DNA of 64,000 nt, taken from Salminus brasiliensis (lineage: Eukaryota; Chordata; Actinopteri; Characiformes; Bryconidae). Shown piece after piece: positions 22,643 through 37,435 of the stretch. The notes under the pieces are model-generated. The model saw nothing but the letters and a program-made list of their open reading frames with translations, was not told where the DNA came from and searched no databases. Positions within the stretch are counted from its first letter, which is position 1. The number at the start of each line of letters is the position of its first letter. The DNA lies in NCBI RefSeq assembly GCF_030463535.1, contig NC_132879.1:43870970-43934969 (forward strand). Reading direction: 5' to 3'. Made by a program: the position numbers and the translations under genes.

Positions 22643-25600
22643 TTATTTTTGTTGTGTCTCTAATTCAATACTTTTGGTTTTTCTTCCCCAATTTCTTTCC
22701 AAGCCTGATGTGGTTATCATCCCTTTTTGCCTACTTGCCGAAGTTTCTACACTCCTTTTTATCTCACTGGTTCTTTTCCCTTGCTCTCCTGCAGGGGCCA
22801 GCAGCTGCTACAAAAGGAGCGAATGCTGAAAGAGGAAGTGGAGGAGATGAAGTTATCTTTAAGCTCTTCGGAGGAGAACCGAGCCAGGGCTTCAGCTCAG
22901 AGCAAACAGATGGTGAGCCACCAAGCACTCAAATACAGGTGCTGGTCATATTTAGAATATCATGAAAGTTGATTTATTTCAGTAATTCCATTAAAAAAGT
23001 GCAAAATTGCTGCAGTAATCCAGTCTAAAGGAGCCCCAACTAAGTATTGAGTGCTGTACATGCTCATACTTTTCATGTTCATACTTTTCATTTGGCCAAC
23101 ATTTCTAAAAATCCTTTTTGTATTGGTCTTAAGTAATATTCTAATTTTCTTAGATACTGAATTTGGAGTTTCGTTAGTTGTCAGTTATAACCGTCAAAAT
23201 TAAAAGAAATAAACACTTGATATATATCAGTCTGTGTGTAATGAATGAATATAAGATGCACGTTTCACTTTTTGAATGGAATTACTGAAATAAATCAACT
23301 TTTTCATGGTATTCTAATTTTATGACCAGCACCTATACAATCAGTCTGACCAGTGGTCATTAGCATCATTAGTGATCATAGCTACATACATTGGACACAC
23401 CTGCAATATAGGTGCACTTTGTGGGTTTACAGTTATTGGCTGTAGCCCATTTGTTGCTGCTGAATATATCAGCCACCTCTAATCCTATGAAGTGAAAGAA
23501 AGGGACCACCCTGTGACTTTGGGTAATTGACTGTTCTCAGCACAGCCATGAAATTGTAGTGTGTGTGTGGGGGGTGCCTAGGTAATTAGGCTTGTCCCTT
23601 TATTTGAAGCATCCACCATGTAGATGAGGGGCCTTCAGTTCTGGCTCTGGATGTTCACTTGGTGTGCAGGATTTGTTGAAACACACCTAATTAACCTGGC
23701 AATAAACTGATGAGTTAAATCAAGTGTGTTTGAGTAGGGAAATCGCCAGACTGTGTTCTAGAACTGTCTTGAATGGACTTGAACTAGTGATGGAGTTGAA
23801 CTAGTCATCCTCGTTAATCAATAGTGAGTTTCTGACCACCAAGTCCACTGTTAAGAGAAAAACTTCCAGCTATTACTATTTGACTGTTCTCAACCCTGCA
23901 GTGACCATAATATAAAAGCTGCTGTGCTGTGTTTGGACCATCACTAAAATATTAAAAGCAGAGGACCTTCTTATGGGAGAACCTTTTCATTGATGGATGG
24001 ATTAATGGGCTACAGTCAGTATCTGCAAAGTGTATGTGGTGTGCATGTCAGGTATTCAGCCTGTGTGGTTGCTATAATTGCTAAGCTTAGCCAGCAAATG
24101 TGTAGTTGCAAGGTAGGAGGGCCTAATAAGACTTAAGTCTCTAAATGTCCTGATAAATTACTTAATATATTGACCTTTTGTTTAATAAAAGTGAATGTAC
24201 TTGGTTTGGAAAGTAGGAACATTTTCTTCTCTATTTTACCCACAGGAACGAGAGAACCAAAATCTCATTACAAAGATTGCATCTCTGCAGGAAGAGGTAC
24301 AGCCTCTATTATTCTATCCATATAATCACTCACAGAAGATTAATTTAACAATTAACCGTTCTGTGGTGCTTCTGCAGTAGCCCAAATTGCCTGTCTTAAA
24401 CTGTCTCCAAGTATTATATTGTGGGGTTGAGCATGTCTTTTACACTAATAGTTTAAAGTAAAACTATATAATAGGAGTGGGCAATGTTGCTAAAATATTA
24501 TATTGTGATTTGTCTTTGAGGCTGCACAATATTATCACTATTTTGACATGCAGACATGCAATGAATCAGTAACTGCCGGTTCTTCAAAACTGCTGTTTAA
24601 ATACTGTATCATACTTGGTACAGCTATTTATATTAAAAAATCTTCTGCACCTTCTCCACTTTAACACTAATTACACTATTTGTAATGAAACGTGCCGTTA
24701 GTCAGTAGTGTTTCATCCCTTGGAGTAGAAAATGTATTACGAATCAATAAAATGTCATTGCCCACCCCTATGTAGTGGTCCATCAATGTTATTTGTAGAT
24801 AGCTCTTGCTTCTGTCATTAATTTTTTCCTCATCTTTATTTTCATGACTCCTCTACCTCTATCTATATTATTAACTGTGCACTGTCAAGAACACAAAAGT
24901 TTCTCTGGAGGCTGATGAACTTCAGAAGAAGATGAAGAAACTATATGATCTCAACACTGACCTCCAGGTTGGGCCTTGTTCAGGTTTTAATTTGTTTTAT
25001 GTGAAAAGCCGATTAGAAGAAGCTTGAAATCTACTGCTTGCTCTCATGCGTGTGTTTACCACCAGGTTCAGATCCATTCATTTGATGCGGTCATGGGTGA
25101 GAAGGACACTGTAATACAGGAGGTCAGTCTACCATGCTTCAGCACAAGTCCTGTTGAAGAAAAGCCTTTACTGGTGGATTGGGGGAGTAAATATACCCAA
25201 CCCAGACTGCATTTTCTCATAACTCAGATGAGCTGCAAAAACTGACTGCTCTTTGTGTGAAATTTTGTCACTCTTTCGAGCTGCTTACCAAGGAGGGGAG
25301 GGGTGAAACCTCATGCTGTGAAGTGTTCACACCTCCTAATTAAGATGGCGGTACAAAAATAAATGGATAGCACAACTGTTATACATATATGCATGCCACA
25401 ATAGTAAATAGTACTTGCACACGAGTAAAAGGGTTTAATCTTGTAATCTTGTCTTTCTTACTCCATTTATTTTCAATATGTATTGTATTCAATAAAAATT
25501 GTGTAACTTCATAGTCCAAGAGGCCGAGAGGCCTTCAAAATCGGCCAAGAAAATTGTTTGCTGGCTACTGTGAAAAGGTTAATGTAGTGGCTCACTTCTT

Positions 25601-28600
25601 AAACACAGTTTCATGGACTGTGTGCAATGCACATCATTTTCTATGGTCTAATTTGCTTAATTTAGTTGAGCTCATTAGCAAGACCTTAAGCTTAATATGA
25701 AAACACAAAGAGCAGTGCTTGGGGGACCCATCAGTGGGTTTGTAAATTACTGGTTTGCAGAAGAAATACTGAAGTGTTCTAGATCAGTTGCACATCAGTG
25801 CTTGAGTTTTGGACATTGTTTTTGATGTCTTGCCTTTTCTTTAACACTTACAGAAAACCAGACAGACAGAGGAACTGAAGGCTGCTGTACTGGAGTACTC
25901 CTCAGTGATCGAAGTAAAACCCCTTGCTATTAATTCCTCCTCTATTTCTTCATTGCTTATTCTCATGTGAGGATCTAACTTTTTGGTTGATTTAAACAGT
26001 TGATGAGGGCTGAAAAAAGCAAGTTGGAGAGCCAAATGCAACTGATACAGCCTGACATGAGCATGTAAGTGTTACATTTTGTTTTTCACTTCATGAGTTA
26101 CTTTTAATGTCTCACTTTCTGTTGTACGGGAGTCAACAGTCCCTTTGCATGTCTGTGTTTGTATGTGTGCTGGCCTGCAGTCCTGGTCTCTCCCTCTCTG
26201 TGGCATACAGACTGAATCAGACAAGTTCAGGTTCTCTGGAGACCGAGTTGGCCCTGGCGCAGCACAATCCCCTTGAGGTTTGTAGTATGTATGTATGCAT
26301 GCATATATGCATGGATGTGTATATGGGCTATGACATGGGTTAAATATTTGGTACAAAATTGGTGTGCATTAGTTCAAGTTCAGCTTAGGCAAATTACTTT
26401 TGCAAATAAATAAATAAATACATTGACCAGAGTCTTTCTAAAGCCCTGGGACTCACTGGCAATCCACAGTGATAGAATGTTTGTTATAAAAGAACCCAGA
26501 CTGAATGAGCTATTGGCCTTTGCTTACCTTTGAGATTAGATTCCACCATTAGAAAGATTCTGGGCAACAATTCATAGAGTTGCAAGGCAAAAACGACTGC
26601 TGACCAATAGGGTCCTAAAGGAAACTCAACTTTGACAAAATGCACCAGAATGACTCCTGAGCCATTTCTGGAATAATGTTCTGTACACTGAGTTGAATGT
26701 GGAACTTTCTGGAAGACATGGGGCCTGTTGCATCTGCCATAACGATAACACCGTATTCAGCAGTTAAACATGGTGATGAGAGTATAATGGTGTGAGAAAG
26801 CTTGGCTGCTTCAGGACCTGGGAAAATGACAGAACCATGACTTCTGCTTTCTACCAGAAAATGTCTGGTCATCAGTCTGAAGCTGAAGCGCCATTGGTTT
26901 GGTACCAATACAATGATTCAAAGCACAAGAGCAAGTCCACATATGAATGGTTCAAAACATGCAAAATTAAGGTTTTTGAGAGGCCTAGTCTTAAACTCGA
27001 GCTTTCTAAATGCCAGAATGGGTCAAAACTCCGCCAGAGCAATGTGCAAAAGACTAATCTCTAGTGTTGGAAAGCATTTGGTTGCAATTGTTGCTAAAGG
27101 TGGCATGCTCGGTTAATTTTAGGGAAGCAGTTAAGTTTTTACATGGGCGATTTTCTCTTTTCCTTTTTTTTTTCTGAATAAATGAAGTGATCATTTAAAA
27201 AAAAAATGCTTCCTTATTCTTGTAGCTTTATTACTTTTGTATGAGGATCTGAAACCATTTGGTGCAAAATATGCAAACTTTAATGGCACCTTTTTTTTGT
27301 GTGGTGGATTATTTATTTATTTATTTGTGTGGTGTTTTTTGGGGTTGTTTAAATGGATTGTTACCTGCCTATAATTATAAGTGGATTACGCACTCAACTC
27401 TCACAAGCACTTGACCACTGTTCACTTTCACTTTCATCCCACCATACTTTATCGTGTGTGTGTACATATATATAAAAATAAAATTAGGAAAAAGTAAGGA
27501 AGTACTTGCTGACGTTAAGGTGTATTTGTATGTGTAGGGTGCAGATCACTTTTCTTCTTCCATCTGTTTGGCCTCACCGTTGGATGAGACTCTGGATCGC
27601 GAGGTCCTTCTCCTCCTACAAGGACCAACACCTGAACAGATGTCTCTGGAGTTCAAAACTTTGATTAATAGACTGGTAACCACAGTGAATCAGCTTTTGC
27701 ACATCATTCCTGCTTGAAACTAAACTTAACTAAACCAGTGGTCTCAACCCTCCTCCTGGAGAACTACCTTTTGTTCAAATCTAAAATCTTTTACTTTATA
27801 CCTGGTCCAACCAGTTTCTCTAGAAGACCTACGTTTTCTGAATGGGTGGTATGAGCTCAGTGTTTGTGCAGAGTTCTAAAGAAAAGCTTGGTTCCAGAGG
27901 GTTTGTCGGCCTCTATATTCGGAACTTATTTTACACATTTTATTTGCTAGTATCACACCTTTTACAATCAAATACATCAAGTAACCTGTTCAGAATTATT
28001 GTTGGTGATTATTGTTGTCGTGAGTTGATCTTAATCTTCTTGCCTGAAGATGTGGGTATGTGTAATGCATTCACATTGTCTGTGCTCTTTGTCATGCGCT
28101 TCAGAGACGGGAGTTTGAAGAGGACACTCTTTCAGTTGTCGCATCACTTCGAGGCCTTATAAAATGCCAGGAAACTCAGGACAACAGCAGTGATCTCAAG
28201 GTCCAGGTAAAAAGACACCCAAGATAACGGCACTAAGTGAAACTTTAGTTGGCTTGGAACATTTTGTTAAGTGGTTCTTAAATACAATGTTTTCTGTAAT
28301 GGAGAAGGACCATTTAAATAAAATTTGTGTGAGTGATTTTAATGTTTGGTGGACATGTATGACCTGAATAGTGAATAATACCATACATTACACTGCCGGA
28401 TGTAGAAAAGAGGGATGGAGGGTTCTGTAGACATGCTGTGTTTGGATTACATAAGAAGACCATTGTCCATTTTTGTCTCTGAGGAGCACTACAGACTGCG
28501 TTATATAACTTTGCCTGACCACATAGTGTCTGTGTGTACTTATTTGTGGTGGAAAACCGCATACACATTCTCGTTTTCCCTACTAGTTAACTGAAAAGGC

Positions 28601-29079
28601 TGAGCCCTCCAGCTCAACTCATACACACCAGTTAGACTCCCACAACACAGAGGCAGCTTGCCAGGTCATGTACAGTTTAGGCTATGTGAGTTTATCTTCA
28701 TTACTTCTGGATTGGAATAGGTGCTGGCATTACACCATTTCTCTATTTTCAAATGGTCAGTGTGCTTTGTGCAGTTAATATACTGGAGTGGTGGAGATTT
28801 TAGAAGCAGAAGCATCTTGGCATTAGGTGATATTTTTTGCATAGTATGGACAAAATACTTTATTACATAAGTAAATTGCAGAATACCTTGCATACTGTTT
28901 GAAACACATTGGTGAAACATTGGTTTTCTATAATTAAACAGTAGTTGCAGTGGTGGCTCTGTGGTTAGAGCACAATGTATTGATGACTGAGTGGCATGTA
29001 AAGGTAAAGGGGCACGTATTTGTCACTGTACAGTGCACAGCAAAATGTGTCCTCTGCATTTAACCCATCTGTGGTAGTG

Positions 29080-29125
<46 letters not shown>

Positions 29126-32100
29126 AGTGAACTAGGGGCAGTGAGTACACACACCCGGAGCGGTGGGCAGCCAACTCCAGCACCCGGGGAGCAGAGAGGG
29201 TAAAGGGCCTTGCTCAAGGGCCCAACAGTGGCAGCTTGCCAAGCCCGGGTATCGAACCCACAACCCTGTTATCGATAGCCCGGCGCTCTAACCGCTGAGC
29301 CACCACTGCCCCACTAATGTGTGTTTGTCACAATGTGTGTTCGCTCACCAGTGTTTGTGTTCACTGCACGGCTGGATTAAAGGCGAAGACCAAATTCCAC
29401 CTGTCTCCCACACAAAGGGTGAATGTGTCCTTGTCCTAAAGACAGGCCTGCATTATTTTGATCAAAACCTTCATTCTGGGTCCTCTTGATTCATCAAAAA
29501 CATCTTTGAATCATGATTCATTATGATCAAATCTTGTTTAGAGTGCTCCCTGCACAAAATGTATGTATGGAAAGAGACTTTTTAGAGTGTTAGATTTACA
29601 GGGTTGAGTTAGCATTTTGGCCGCCTACTATCGTATTACTATTGGCAAAGACCGGTACTGTGCTGATAATTAGGTAAGGTTGTGCAATCTTAGGATTCCA
29701 GAAAAGAAACATGAGACTATGCGTTCTATAAGATTATTAAAAAAAATTGGAATCACTTGCCACATTACCATTTTTTTAAAAATATTTTTTGACACTTTTC
29801 TCTTTTATAGTATGAAGCACTTTATACTAAGGTCTTCTGGGTATAATTGTATGATCTGTACATCCAAATACTATATGTATTTGGATATGTATATGTATTT
29901 GGATAACCCTTGCTTCCCAGGTGTGTTTATCAATATAGGTATGTTTATTAATATAGATCCTGTAAAGTTACCAGGACCAACATGTTATCAATGTATAAAC
30001 GTTTCTCCAACCAAGTATGTGTATATATATATATATTATTTTTATTTATTTATTTTTTTATTTATTTTTTTTTGGTAAACATGATCCGCAAGGTTTGCAA
30101 TTCCAAACCTATTAAACAGTACAGCTGCTCACCATGTATAACACTGCATATACAGGGATACTTTTGGTTGAACATGTACTTTCTTGCTGTATGACCCTAT
30201 GACCTTGACATAATGATAACTACCAGCACGGAGTGGTTTGGGTTCAGGCTTCAAGTCAAGGCCAGCCGACGCTGCTAAACTCGTCTTGAATACCCAGTTA
30301 AATATTGCACGCTTTTGCTTTGCTTCACGTTGGGCTTGCTCCACAGGGCCTGCAGGTGCAACTGGAACAGCAGCGGGGCGAGTGGGCTCACAGCCTAGAG
30401 CAACTAAAGCAATACACAGACTCTCTGGAGAAGGAGCTGCTGAAGATGGCTAGCAACATGCGCCGTTCCCGCACTGAGATACTGCACTTGTCTGTTCGGT
30501 GAGTGTGCACAACCTAGAAGCAGATACAAGTAATGCATGCTACACTTAGACACAAACCAAAAAAGCTAGCCTTGCATATTATGAAAGTCTGGGGAACAAA
30601 ATAGGAATGTAACGATGCTAAGTGGCTGCTTTTGCGCTTCAGTAGTATAGATGTATACATTGAAAAGTGACCAGTGGGGCTAGTACAGATTTAATTTAGC
30701 TAAATGCACAAGCAAAGGAATGCTGCAATGTTAACCATTCTTTTTGCTTGCTTGAGCAACATCTACACCAGCTCAGTTCAGAGAAAGGGGGGTGTTCTGG
30801 GAGACATTCTTCCAGCCATTTTTGGTGTAGCTTTAGAGAGCCATCTCTAATCTGACACATGGCAGGTTTCCACGGTTACAGTTGAAAGGGGGGGGGGTGT
30901 AAGATAAAAGGCAGTGGGATACTGTTATCGGGCTGGGTGTGAGGACTTTGAGTGTGTGGTTTCGGGGACAGCAGCAGCTGTTTAGGGCCCAAGCACTGCA
31001 ACTGGACTTAGGAAGAATGGGACATTGTATGGGCCTACGGATTGGGTACAGTATGTCCTGCCCTTCTTGCTAACAGTAATGGACAAGGAATCATGAAGCT
31101 GATGACCTGTACAGCAACAATGGTTTATCAAGCATCCTAGATGGTGATTGGAGTAAAAATTCAGTACTGGAGGTAGTTTTAGTCCACAACTATGTATGTT
31201 TGTGTGTTTAGGGTGCAGGAGCAGGAAAATCAGAAACAGCAGTTGCGTGAGGAGCTGGATCAACTGAAGACTCCGCAGGACAGCAGAGAGGCCAGCAGTC
31301 AGACACCAGACAATGTGCAACAGGTACCCGACTCAGGACTGTCCCCTCATGCTGTGGACACTCAGGCTATCTGTCACCTTTTGGTCTTAAAACTACACCA
31401 ATGGTGTTAAAAATGACAGTTCTGTAGTTTGAAAGCTTCTGCTCACAGATCTAGAGTTACAGAATCAAGCTCAGAAATCTTTGAAGTGCAGCATGTACAG
31501 GCAAGTCAGCAGAGACTATTGGGAGCAATATGTGTGGGTGCATGAGTGGGTACTGCAAATTCAATGCAGCATAGAGTACTCTCCTACTCGAGAGATTCTG
31601 AGTGATACTGTGATACTGAATATTAGCCCAGCGTGGAAAGAGGCTCTTGTGCTTAATATCTGTTCTTTTTTTTGGTACCCCAGTGAGATTCACCTTTGTT
31701 TGCTTGTATCCGTCTGTTAAGTTTTGTGACTTCAGTGCATCGAGGAGACCTATGATTCAAGTGGCTTGAGTACATTATTTAACCAAATAAATTGGGCACC
31801 TTGTACATCTGTACAATATGTATAATCCAACAGTTTTTTCAAGAAATCTGTGTTGGGCAGTTTTAGATTTGACCAATACCTCAAACTGATCCTAGAGACA
31901 TTTATTGTAGAATGTTTAGGGGACACTAGACTACTGCACTGAAATGTCTGCATCATATATCTTTTTTTTAACCAGTAAAAATAATGATTTAATCTTTCGG
32001 TATGTCAATCTAGGTGGATGGAGTCACAATTTTTGCATTTTAAATGATAAATGAAACACATTTGTAAAAATCTGTCTTTAGCATTGGTAAGACACACACT

Positions 32101-35100
32101 GCAGTTCCTTTTAGTGCATATAGGCTCATTTAAAAGCAAGAAGTACCTAAATTGCAAAAACATTTTGTAACTATGGGCACAGTTCCTTTTAAACGTTTTC
32201 CCCTACCCATTGTTTTTCTGTATTGTGTTTAACTAAAGAGTGTGACAAGCATTGCAAGAGTCCATTTCTAACATAACTGGCATTAGACAAATCATTGTAA
32301 ATTGTTTGTACTTGCGTACTTGCTCCTAGTAAATAAACCTTTTCTAAATACAATAATCTATGCGCAGGTTGTGGGGGACCTAGATGGCTCGTCGCTGGAG
32401 TGGGTAGAGGACCGTGCGCTGCCCCCATCTCTGGTTGGAGAAGAGCCAGACATGCTTGGGTCAAAAGAAGAGCAAAAGGGTCCGGGAGCGCATGACCCTG
32501 AGAAAGAGCAGTTACAAGGCTTTAGTGAGACAGAAAAGATAGAAGAAGGATTTTGCGGGGAAGTTGAGAAACCGGGATCGAACAGGGAGAGAGAGGCGAC
32601 ACACGATTCTGGAGTTGAGACTGATGAGTTTGGGGGCTCCACGCAGTTGCAGAAAGATCAAATGGACTCAATCGCAAACGGGGAATCATGTGGTAAGAAT
32701 GACATTACAGGCCTATTGACGGGTAGTAGCTAAAGTTGTAACTTAATGTGAAAAATGAGAATGAGCAGTTCTTTGTACAGATATTAATACAGATTAAAAC
32801 ATGGCACACTATTGGAGACACTCTGAGAAGTTCTTGATCTGTAGTCAACTTGCATTGTACTGCGTTTCGTAATCACAACAGACACCATGTGATTGCTTGC
32901 ATGCTCTGCTTGTGTGCATTTGTTACTTGTCGGCCCTTTCCTCTTTCAGGTGTGTATAGCATGTATGTTTCTCAGTGAATAAACATGACTTTTTAGACTG
33001 CATGCACAAACGTTGGCCAAATTGCTAGCTGGATCCTGTTGATCGTCTCAAGCTGCTGTTATTTACAAGTTTACTAACTTATAAAGGATGAAGATCAAAC
33101 TGTTCAACCATAAGACCATTGGCATTGAAGCTATCTGACTTCATAAGGGTGCCAAATTCTCATCTCATCCTAACTCCAATGATGTTGATGTTGACATTGG
33201 TCTTGATCCGCTAATGCTGACGCTCTAGAGGACACTTGTTCGGCGTCAGTATCCAAACCTCTTAGAGAATATAATCCTTTTAATCCCCAGAGCCACAGGG
33301 CAGGCAGCCATCCCTAAAGCTTAACCCTAAGGCCTTGATGCTCTGGGACCCCTGGCTCCAGACCCCATCCTTCTATGGTTGTTCTGCTTCAGACACCCTG
33401 CCTTCTTTGGCTACACTCAAAGAGACTTGGGCTCTAAGAGAAGGGCTCAAGCACTAATCCACTGGTCTTCTCACTGCATGACTGCAGCGCAGCCCTCAGA
33501 GGCTCTGCACATGATTAGTGGGATTCTGCGGTCATAATAGGAGTTATAAGGTCACTGTGAGGGTATGTGCAAAGGTTATATTTTCTTCATCTTATTCTTT
33601 CATTTATTTATTTTTAATTATTCAGAAACTCTGCTCAGTGGTCACTCGGAACTCCAGAAAGATGGTGAACCTCGACAAGTATGTATCTTCTCTACCGTGT
33701 TCATAATAAATCACACCCCTTTCCAGCTCTAACAATGTGTAATGCTGTCTTAATAGGGAAAATGTCATTGTGGGACAAATTCTTGGACTATTTTCCAGTT
33801 GTCCCTCTTGGAATTTTGTATCTGTTCCTACCTAATTCCGGCCATGTTCTGTGTGCGCCTGTTGTAATTGCTTATTCAGTCCATGTGACTGCCAACTGCT
33901 ACAGTGGTGACAGGTTTAAGAGAGGATGTTCCTTCCTGAACAGTGGCAGGCAGGATATAGAACTCTTCTAAGAACCACTAGTGCAAACATCCCAGAAACC
34001 ACACACACAGAGCCATGTAGTCACATGCATGTCATTTAACAGTGATTTGCCTGGCAAATTCTTTATGTGCATATTCAGTCTGTCAATATTCAAAACTAGT
34101 AAAAGCAGAATGGGTCATCTGTGGTGCGAAGCGTGGCCCAGCTCATCAACATGAAAGTTCATTCTGTTGATTCTTTCTCTGGCCCCTTCAGGAAGAAGCC
34201 AGACTCCCAGAATGCACCAGGCCTGAGGACACCCACGGGCAGGCTGTCTGTTGCGATGCGAGCGAGTCCGCTTCTCTTTCTCACTCCCACACTCAATGTG
34301 CTGGTAAGATCTCTCTCTCTGATGCATTCATTTATTTTAGTTACCCATTGCTTTGCCATGTAGAAGAAGCAGCACACACGCACCCTTTTTGCAAAGTGAT
34401 TTGAAAAGAAATGAACTGCTTGCATGATCATGTATATTGTATTTGCCAGTTCTTATCATTTTAGATATCTGGATGTATTTCCATCATGCATGACCTGTTA
34501 ATAACCTGCATTTCGAAATTCTATCTAAATAGAAACCCAGGTGATCCATGCATCATTGCCTAGGCGACCGCTGATTTTCATATTTCATGTCTGGCACTCA
34601 TTGAAAGGCTATCTGCATCAAGTCCGAGGACACAGCTAGTATTTGTTTGAGGCTTCAGATGAATGTTTTAAGTCCACCCTACCATGCATTTAGGCACATA
34701 CATACTTTTTGTTAATTTATTATTTATTTTTTTTATGTATACTTAATAAATACGCAACCCTTGTCCTAATACCATCATTGACCTTGTCCGGTAAAGATCA
34801 CACCAGTCTTTTGATTGTATTCCTGCCCATTCTTTAATGAACTGCCCACACATTTTACTAGACTTCCACCCGCTGTTGTAATTGAGAACAGAGTTGGAGG
34901 TTTGGTTCTTTTGCTGGTGAAAGTTGCCCCACTGTTCTCTTGTCTGTCGAACCTATTAAACACAAAGTTGGACCTATGCATCCTACAGTGTTCCAGGAAT
35001 GTTGGGATGCAAATGTTGCAGTCTGCTTGGACATGAAGCACACATTTTGTGGAAGTTGGGACTAAAATGTACAGGTTTTAAGAAGTTAAACCCACTTCAT

Positions 35101-36655
35101 CTTAGTTGACCACTGTAATACTTACATGACCAGACTGACGCTCACATTTGGGCAATGAGGTGCATAATTATTATAATATATATAAAAATAATTACAATAA
35201 CATGTGCCTAATCATAAGTAAACATTTTGTCATAAGTAAACATTTTATCTTTTGGAGCTGCTGAATTTGCAGCTACTCCATGTTAAAAACCATGCCAGTT
35301 TTGCTGTCTTTACATTAAATGCTCACCCTGCAGATAAGCCAAACCTGGACCCTGTGGAAGCTGTTCCCGATCCTGTACCCCATGACCAGGAACCCTCGGC
35401 CCAAGACCCGACCTGCCTACCTGCTGATCTCACTTCCTCGAAGGCCTCTGAGATGGGACCTCCACCAACTGACCAGCCTGGACCAGATAAACTCCTTTCT
35501 CTTCTTGAGAGGTCAGCACTGCACCGTTTTTTGTTCTGTATTTTGACAGTGCATGATGTTTTGTTTTCTTTTTAGCCAACAGTTTATGACCTGATGCCTT
35601 AGAGCAATAAAATGCTGGATAATGCCTGTATCAGTGTTTGGTCTAGTTGAATTTGAAGTGTCTGTCACACTCTGAGCCTCTCATTTGCTAGTCAAAGTAG
35701 TATTTTTTTTTTCACCCCTTCCTGCCTGTGTTTGCTGTCCTTGCTAGGGCTTATTAAGTGGGTTATCGCTAGTGGCTGAAACCTCGTTTTGCATGGCCGC
35801 CATGCACCTGTGTGCCGAGGCTGCTGAGGCGGTTGGAGCGCACTGCCTTACTGACTCGCCACAGTGTGTGTGAGCCCAGCTGCATCCTGGCTGGTAGAGG
35901 GAGTGTGAAAAGTGGCCTTCTCCTCCTCCTCCTTTTATTGTTGTGTAGACTTATTTATCTTGTCCTCTGTTAGGTCCCCCCAGCAAACTGCTGTTGCAGA
36001 GAGCAGACCAGAGGGAGAACAGGACGCCACGGCCAGCATGAGCAACTTGCAGGTCAGTTGGTGGTATTGGTGTGAAGTGAAGAGGAAGCTTTTTGTTTTC
36101 ATTGACACTTGCTTCTCTTTCTCGCTCTTTGAATCGCTTGCTTTACTTCCCCATATCTTATTCTTCCCTCTTTTCATTTTCTCGCTCTCTCTGCTTCTAA
36201 ATCTGCCTAAAACTTCCTGCTACCAAGCTGTACGTCAATTCTTAGAGTAAGGCAATGTCTAATAACTAGTGGTAGCGGGCGTCCACAGCTTTCAACCCCA
36301 GAAGGCTTTTGTTTATAGGTAAGCGTCCTTTAATGGCTTTGTATACAGTGTGGCTGGAACTACTGTTTTAGACAATCAAACTGAGGGCATGCACTGTTGG
36401 ATGTCACTGACCATGTTTTTCTGCTTAAGTTTTAAGTTAAGTTTAAGTTTGACCATTTAAGTTTCGCTTTTTGAATGTATTTGCATTAGTCCCCCCTCCA
36501 CCCACTTGGCTAATGGTCAGCCCATGCCTGTTGACTGCTTAGATTAGGTTTGGACTGTGATGTTGGGGAGGAGACAACAGCCGATGTTATTGGGACACTA
36601 TAGATATCTTGACAGGTGTTCTTTTTTACATGCTTGTAGAAAGGCAAGTTTGTAA

Positions 36656-36711
<56 letters not shown>

Positions 36712-37371
36712 ATGTAAAAATATAAAAAATTATATTAAAGAATTGAGGGGCATTAAGCTTATTTTATGCTTTGTTTCCATGGGATGCTCTTTCGCTGAAA
36801 AGAATGAACTTGTCTGTCAACACCCACACGCTTCTTTATTTATTTTTTTATTTATTTTAAACCATGCATCAGTACAGACATACAGCCTGAAGCAGAGAGT
36901 GTTTAAGGAATTGGCCGTTTGAGTTGAGAATTAAGCAGGTTTTACAGCCTCCTTTTTCCATTCTGCGTAGCTATGTTTGTAACCACTCCATATTCAACTA
37001 ATAAATACACTAGTCTTATGAAGAAAAACTGCTGAGTCATTCTGGGTTGCTTGAGTGGTTTAGCTCCAGCATGCTGGTTTTATTAAAAACAAACAATCAA
37101 AACAAAAAATCTAAGCCAAATACGTTCGGGTCATTTCCCTGACCCAGCATTTGCTTACTATATATCTGAGATTATATTATCCAGAGCAGCTTACAAAAGT
37201 GGCATCTCTACTTCAGTCCTGTTGGCTTCCCTTCTCTCAATTGCACAATATCCTTTTTCTTGTCTAACCTGAAATGACCTCCATTAAAAGCAGAATGTAC
37301 AGTGCATATTGGTATTACACCACCAAAACAACTGCAGAGTTTGATCCTGATTTATCTTGGTTGGGGCTTCA

Positions 37372-37435
<64 letters not shown>

